Shown here: piece after piece, positions 5,351 through 8,974 of the stretch
Position numbering within the stretch: the first letter of the stretch is position 1
How the letters are laid out: each line of letters opens with the position of its first letter
Notes under the pieces: model-generated
What the model was told of the DNA's origin: nothing
The model's input: only the letters and a program-made list of their open reading frames with translations
The model's database searches: none
Program-made: the position numbers and the translations under genes
Assembly: GCA_016926475.1 (NCBI GenBank)
Contig: JAFGON010000011.1
Location: forward strand, 1 to 8,974
Direction of reading: 5' to 3'
DNA: 8,974 nucleotides
Origin: a candidate division WOR-3 bacterium
Lineage (GTDB): Bacteria; SDB-A

Positions 5351-5848
5351 TCAGATCAAATCAAAGTCAATGATTATATTTTTCCTTTTCACCTCGTATT
5401 GCCTGTAAGCAACTTTGGCGCTGTCGAACATTCTCTTTGCGGCTTTTGTCTGGTCCGATTCGGCGTATTTATCCGAGAGGTATACGACTTCTTTAATTCC
5501 GGATTGAATGATGACTTTGGCGCATTCGTTGCAAGGGAAAAGCCCAACGTAAATTCTGCAATCATACAGGTCAACGCTTATTTTATTCAATACTGCGTTT
5601 AGTTCTGCATGACAGACATAAGCGTATTTAGATTCAAGAAAGCTCCCGTCTCGATTCCACGGAAAATCCTCGTCGGAGCAACCAGTTGGGAAACCGTTGT
5701 AACCTACACCTACGATTTTATTTTTTGAATTCACTATGCAGGCGCCAACCTGGGTGGAAGGATCTTTGCTTCTTTTTGCTGAAAGTATGGCAACTCCCAT
5801 GAAGTACTCATCCCATGTTATGTAATCACTTCTTTTTGATGACGGCAT
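5351..5848 (-). CDS. dCMP deaminase, eukaryote-like zinc-dependent type
   Basis: Cytosolic deoxycytidylate deaminase converting dCMP to dUMP, the substrate for thymidylate synthase, and so balancing dCTP and dTTP. The 165 residues carry the CDA-family zinc site H80-A-E82 (CHAELNAV) and P105-C106-x-x-C109 (FPCNEC); Glu82 is the proton shuttle. The [11 protein letters not shown] segment (49-59) matches the nucleotide-binding region of allosteric dCMP deaminases. From memory of human DCTD, long stretches are near identical: [34 protein letters not shown] and IIQSGIKEV. The start at ATG 5848 has AAAGGA six bases upstream. Its first 23 bp overlap the end of the upstream STAND-TPR gene, so translation is probably coupled. 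The downstream TPR pseudokinase follows after 46 bp. The simplest reading is a dTTP-supply enzyme; the odd neighbours allow a defence or signalling link. Confidence 0.93.
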   Translation of the reverse strand: MPSSKRSDYITWDEYFMGVAILSAKRSKDPSTQVGACIVNSKNKIVGVGYNGFPTGCSDEDFPWNRDGSFLESKYAYVCHAELNAVLNKISVDLYDCRIYVGLFPCNECAKVIIQSGIKEVVYLSDKYAESDQTKAAKRMFDSAKVAYRQYEVKRKNIIIDFDLI

Positions 5849-8800
5849 CTTTTGTCCTTTCCAAAACTTTTTTCATTTCATTTGTTTTCTTAGACAAATC
5901 TTTAGTGCTTCTCTCCCTGTTTAAAGTCTTTAAGAATTTGTAAGTTTCTTCTGCAAACAAAAAGAGAATTCTATCGGGTTTTTCGTGGAGAAACCCTCTT
6001 TTTTTCCTAGAGCCGGTCAAGTAAAGGCATTGGCTGATAAAGTCTTCATCAACCGAAAGGATCAACAATTCCGGTTTTTTTCTGATTCTATTCATGGATT
6101 TCGTGATTTCGTAAAGCATGTGGGCTTTGATTTTTTTGTCAGGGGGGTAATTCTTAAAACCTGTCAGTTTCTTTATATTTTCGATTAACTCTCCCGGACT
6201 CGATTTTGAGAGGTTTTTCAAACGAAGAAGCATTGTTTCCGCTTCAATTTCAGTTTCTTGATCATGAGAAACTCTGATTACTTCTTTAAGTCTTTTTTCA
6301 GCCGATTTGTACTTTTTTGAGGAAATCTCGGCGTTCGCGAGATATACATTTATTTCCTTGGAAAATTTGTCGTTTTTCAAACCCAGAGCGATTTTTTGAG
6401 CGCTTTTCAGATACTTCCTGGCTGAACGAAGGTCTTTCAGTTTTCCGTGGACGATGCCCAGGTTTATCATGGCGTACATCAAATTCCTGTCAACTCCGGT
6501 TTTTTTAGCCTCCAAAAGCTGTTTTTTTAAATACTTCAAGGCTTTTTTGTCTTTACCAAGTTCCAAATAAGATGTCCCAATATTTCCGAGACAAGAAAAG
6601 ACACCAGTTTGATCTCCAATAGTCCGAGAAATCTCCAAACTCTTTTGATAATTGTCTATCGTCTTTTGCAAATCTCCAATTTTGTAGTATAACTGGCCTA
6701 AACTGCTCAATATAAATGCTTTACCTTTTTCATCCTTGAGCGAATTTGACATTTTGAGGGCTGACACAAGGTGTTTTTTTGCCATTTTGACATCTCCGCC
6801 CTGCATTTTCAAAATACCAATGTTGGTTGTGACCTGCTGAATTTCAGCTCTGTCTCCCAATTCTTTGACAACAGAGAGTTTTTGATCGAAAAGCCTCTCC
6901 GCTTCCGTTAGATTACCCATATCTTTATTCAAAACACCGAGGTTGCCGAAAGTTTTAGACAATTCTACTCTGTCTCCAAGTTCTTTCATTACTTTCAAAT
7001 TTTCTTGCAGGGAGTCTTTAGCCTGTTCAAGTTCGCCTTTCATGGCGTGCACAAGCCCGATATTTCCTATCGCTCGGGCGTACAATCTTTTGTCCTGTAT
7101 TTTTTGAGCAATTTCCAGTTGCTTTCGAAATGCCTGCATCGCTTTATCCATGAAACCCTGTCTCCAAAAAACGACACCCTGATCTAGCATTACCTGCGAA
7201 AGCCCCTTCTCATCTTTAACCTTTTCGTATAATGATTTCTGAAGGTCATAGTAATCCAGGGCTTTGGCATAATCACCCTGGCTCGCGAACAAAAATCCAA
7301 AATCACCAAAGACATCTGCGAGTTCTTTGTCAAGATGATTTGAGGTGAAATGGAGTTCGGCTTCTTTCAGGATTTTCTGAGCTTCTTCGTATTCGCCTTT
7401 GCTCAGAAGATGCCTGCCCAAATGCCTCTTTGACACGTAATACAAGTGCATGTCTTTATTTTTCTCGGCGTATTTTATAGCAAAACGATAATACTTATCA
7501 GCTTTCTGCCAATCACCTAAAAACCTCTCTATTTCAGCAGCCTTTATCAGGATTCGCTCTAATTGGGTCTCTTCTTTTAGGACACTTAACCTTCCGTCAA
7601 TGCTCATTATTGCTGTATCTTCGAGTTCAGGTCCAACAAACGACTCTTCTCCCCGGGGAAGCAAAGCGTATATCAATTTTTCGTAATAAGACGAAGCGTC
7701 TGAATAACGATATTTCAAACGGAGTTTCTCAGCTGATTTATAGAGATAAAACACGCTTTTTGAACTGTTTTCCGCTCTATGATAATGGTAGGACAACTCT
7801 TCGAATTTCTCTTCTATTCTATCCCCGTAAATTTTTTCAATTACCTCCCCTGTCTTTTGATGAAGATCGACCAAATCTTTCTTCAACTGCATTCTATAAA
7901 CGCATTCACGAATCATAGAATGCAAAAAAGTGTAGTAGAAATCGGATCTCGGCGCCCATATTGACTCCTTTTCACCTTCGAGCAAAAATGTAAAAATATC
8001 CGCTTGAGAAGACACCCATGAAAGAATCTGCGTGTCAAAATCTTTCCCCAAAACCGAGGCGATTTTGACCAGATTTTTAAGTTTGTACTTCAGGAGGTCT
8101 ATTCTTGAAATTATCAGGGAGTTTATGTCAGATGGAAATTCGAATTCTTCGACAGTCAAATTGTCAGCAGTATCGAGTTTGCCCTTGTTTTTAAGAAAGA
8201 GTATTATTTGTTCCATGAAAAGAGGGTTGCCTTCTGTGATTTCGATTATTTTTTCAACAATACCGCGCGGGACAAAATTTCGGTTTTCTGCGAGTTCTTC
8301 GATCCTCCTTTTAACGTAAAAACGGGAATCATCCTTTTCAAACTCCAAAAGAGTGATCTTGTTGAGTTTGTCTGTCGTAATTTCATCTTGAAGCGCTCTT
8401 GTGGGTCTGTAAGAGAGCACAATTAAAAACGGGTAGTTTTCGATGTTTTGGACCATAAAGTTTATCAACTTCACCGAATCGCTGTCCATCCAGTTCGTGT
8501 CTTCGATTTCAATTACAAGCTTTGACAAGGTCGAAAGGGCGAGAAAGAAATTTTTCAAAGCGCTCAAAGTATTGTCATATACTGCTTTGGCATCATACAT
8601 AGAATAGACAGCCGTGCTGTTTTCAAGCCCGATGAGGGCGCTCAAAAATATTTTCCCGAAAGACAGATTCGAACGTAATTTTTCGTTTTCCAATTTTGAA
8701 AGGAGGTCGTTGAATTTTTTTTCTACCTCTTCGCTTTTTAGGTTTTCAGTCAAAGGGCTTTCGGTTTTAAAATACAATTTAAGATATTCCGTGAAAGGTT

Positions 8801-8974
8801 TAAAACTATAGGAAATTAAATCATCGCACCTCATGCCCACCCAGTTCAAACCTAATTTATCAGAAAATATTTCTCTGGCGTTGTTTAAAAACCTGGTTTT
8901 CCCAACCCCGGTCGACCCCTCGACAAGAAGCACCCCGGCAAATTTCTTCTGCTCGAGCGGTTTTAGAATTCTTT
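5826..8974 (-). CDS. STAND-type AAA ATPase with C-terminal TPR array (5' end outside window)
   Basis: The frame is open to the window edge: 13 more codons ([13 protein letters not shown]) precede the GTG at 8933, so that codon is internal and the protein is at least 1048 residues. Numbering from that GTG, the P-loop is GSTGVGKT (6-13), Walker B is [12 protein letters not shown] (139-150), SYRP (174-177) fits the sensor Arg, and EGNPLFMEQ (234-242) and [10 protein letters not shown] (335-344) are the winged-helix hallmarks of AAA_16/MalT-like STAND ATPases. Eleven TPRs (about 458-900) follow in an exact 40-residue register. The last 130 residues are Lys-rich and match nothing I know. In related proteins the module follows a Ser/Thr kinase, cyclase or DNA-binding domain, and the missing N-terminus may hold one. 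Members use ATP-driven oligomerisation on ligand sensing by the TPRs. It is upstream of, and overlaps, the dCMP deaminase gene. Confidence 0.9.
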   Translation of the reverse strand, partial: RILKPLEQKKFAGVLLVEGSTGVGKTRFLNNAREIFSDKLGLNWVGMRCDDLISYSFKPFTEYLKLYFKTESPLTENLKSEEVEKKFNDLLSKLENEKLRSNLSFGKIFLSALIGLENSTAVYSMYDAKAVYDNTLSALKNFFLALSTLSKLVIEIEDTNWMDSDSVKLINFMVQNIENYPFLIVLSYRPTRALQDEITTDKLNKITLLEFEKDDSRFYVKRRIEELAENRNFVPRGIVEKIIEITEGNPLFMEQIILFLKNKGKLDTADNLTVEEFEFPSDINSLIISRIDLLKYKLKNLVKIASVLGKDFDTQILSWVSSQADIFTFLLEGEKESIWAPRSDFYYTFLHSMIRECVYRMQLKKDLVDLHQKTGEVIEKIYGDRIEEKFEELSYHYHRAENSSKSVFYLYKSAEKLRLKYRYSDASSYYEKLIYALLPRGEESFVGPELEDTAIMSIDGRLSVLKEETQLERILIKAAEIERFLGDWQKADKYYRFAIKYAEKNKDMHLYYVSKRHLGRHLLSKGEYEEAQKILKEAELHFTSNHLDKELADVFGDFGFLFASQGDYAKALDYYDLQKSLYEKVKDEKGLSQVMLDQGVVFWRQGFMDKAMQAFRKQLEIAQKIQDKRLYARAIGNIGLVHAMKGELEQAKDSLQENLKVMKELGDRVELSKTFGNLGVLNKDMGNLTEAERLFDQKLSVVKELGDRAEIQQVTTNIGILKMQGGDVKMAKKHLVSALKMSNSLKDEKGKAFILSSLGQLYYKIGDLQKTIDNYQKSLEISRTIGDQTGVFSCLGNIGTSYLELGKDKKALKYLKKQLLEAKKTGVDRNLMYAMINLGIVHGKLKDLRSARKYLKSAQKIALGLKNDKFSKEINVYLANAEISSKKYKSAEKRLKEVIRVSHDQETEIEAETMLLRLKNLSKSSPGELIENIKKLTGFKNYPPDKKIKAHMLYEITKSMNRIRKKPELLILSVDEDFISQCLYLTGSRKKRGFLHEKPDRILFLFAEETYKFLKTLNRERSTKDLSKKTNEMKKVLERTKDAVIKKK

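Noticed and set aside
5246-5602. 118-codon plus-strand open frame across the dCMP deaminase gene end
   Set aside because: It is antisense to the deaminase, whose catalytic motifs prove the minus-strand frame; the plus-strand product shows no recognisable feature.
6240-7562. A 120 bp periodicity suggestive of a tandem DNA repeat or CRISPR
   Set aside because: The period is the 40-residue TPR register; the nucleotide units are diverged, with no identical repeats and unique spacers.
8931-8933. GTG as the true start of the large STAND-TPR protein
   Set aside because: It sits only about five residues before the P-loop and has no Shine-Dalgarno. The in-frame codons upstream stay open to the window end and read like the usual pre-P-loop sequence, so the gene is cut by the edge.

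Overview
The window reads as an A+T-rich chromosomal segment from an anaerobic bacterium. Shine-Dalgarno sequences (AGGAGG type) and sigma70-like promoters are visible. A PerR / rubrerythrin / flavodiiron protein operon is the classic oxygen and peroxide protection set of obligate anaerobes. The phylum cannot be read from the sequence. Long TPR signalling proteins fused to STAND ATPase or kinase-like modules are common in poorly cultivated sediment and subsurface lineages, so such an origin is plausible but is only inference.

Layout. (1) 1-2268, plus strand: a tightly spaced operon perR (GTG start, with a Fur/PerR-box palindrome over its promoter), rubrerythrin, and the flavodiiron protein FprA. 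PerR should sense peroxide and repress the operon, rubrerythrin reduces H2O2, and FprA reduces O2 (or NO). (2) 2269-2860: a gene-poor interval. It contains a cluster of inverted repeats (2284-2450) and, on the minus strand, a 38-codon lysine-rich small gene (2554-2670) with its own promoter (TTGACA, 17 bp, CATAAT), a strong Shine-Dalgarno and an intrinsic terminator. (3) 2861-3400, plus strand: a lone rmlC/rfbC-type sugar-nucleotide epimerase. (4) 8974-3406, minus strand: a three-gene transcription unit entering from the right edge. In order it holds a very large STAND-type AAA ATPase with TPR repeats (its N-terminus lies outside the window), a dCMP deaminase overlapping its 3' end by 23 bp, and a TPR protein with a histidine-kinase-like C-terminus.

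Most noteworthy: the kinase-like module of the last gene has lost the phospho-acceptor His, both N-box Asn and the G1-box Asp, so it looks like a pseudokinase. Both TPR proteins keep an exact 40-residue register over 8 and 11 repeats without a single insertion or deletion. A dCMP deaminase closely resembling the animal enzyme sits between them. Together these suggest an uncharacterised signalling cassette, possibly linked to nucleotide pools, though the deaminase could simply be a housekeeping passenger.
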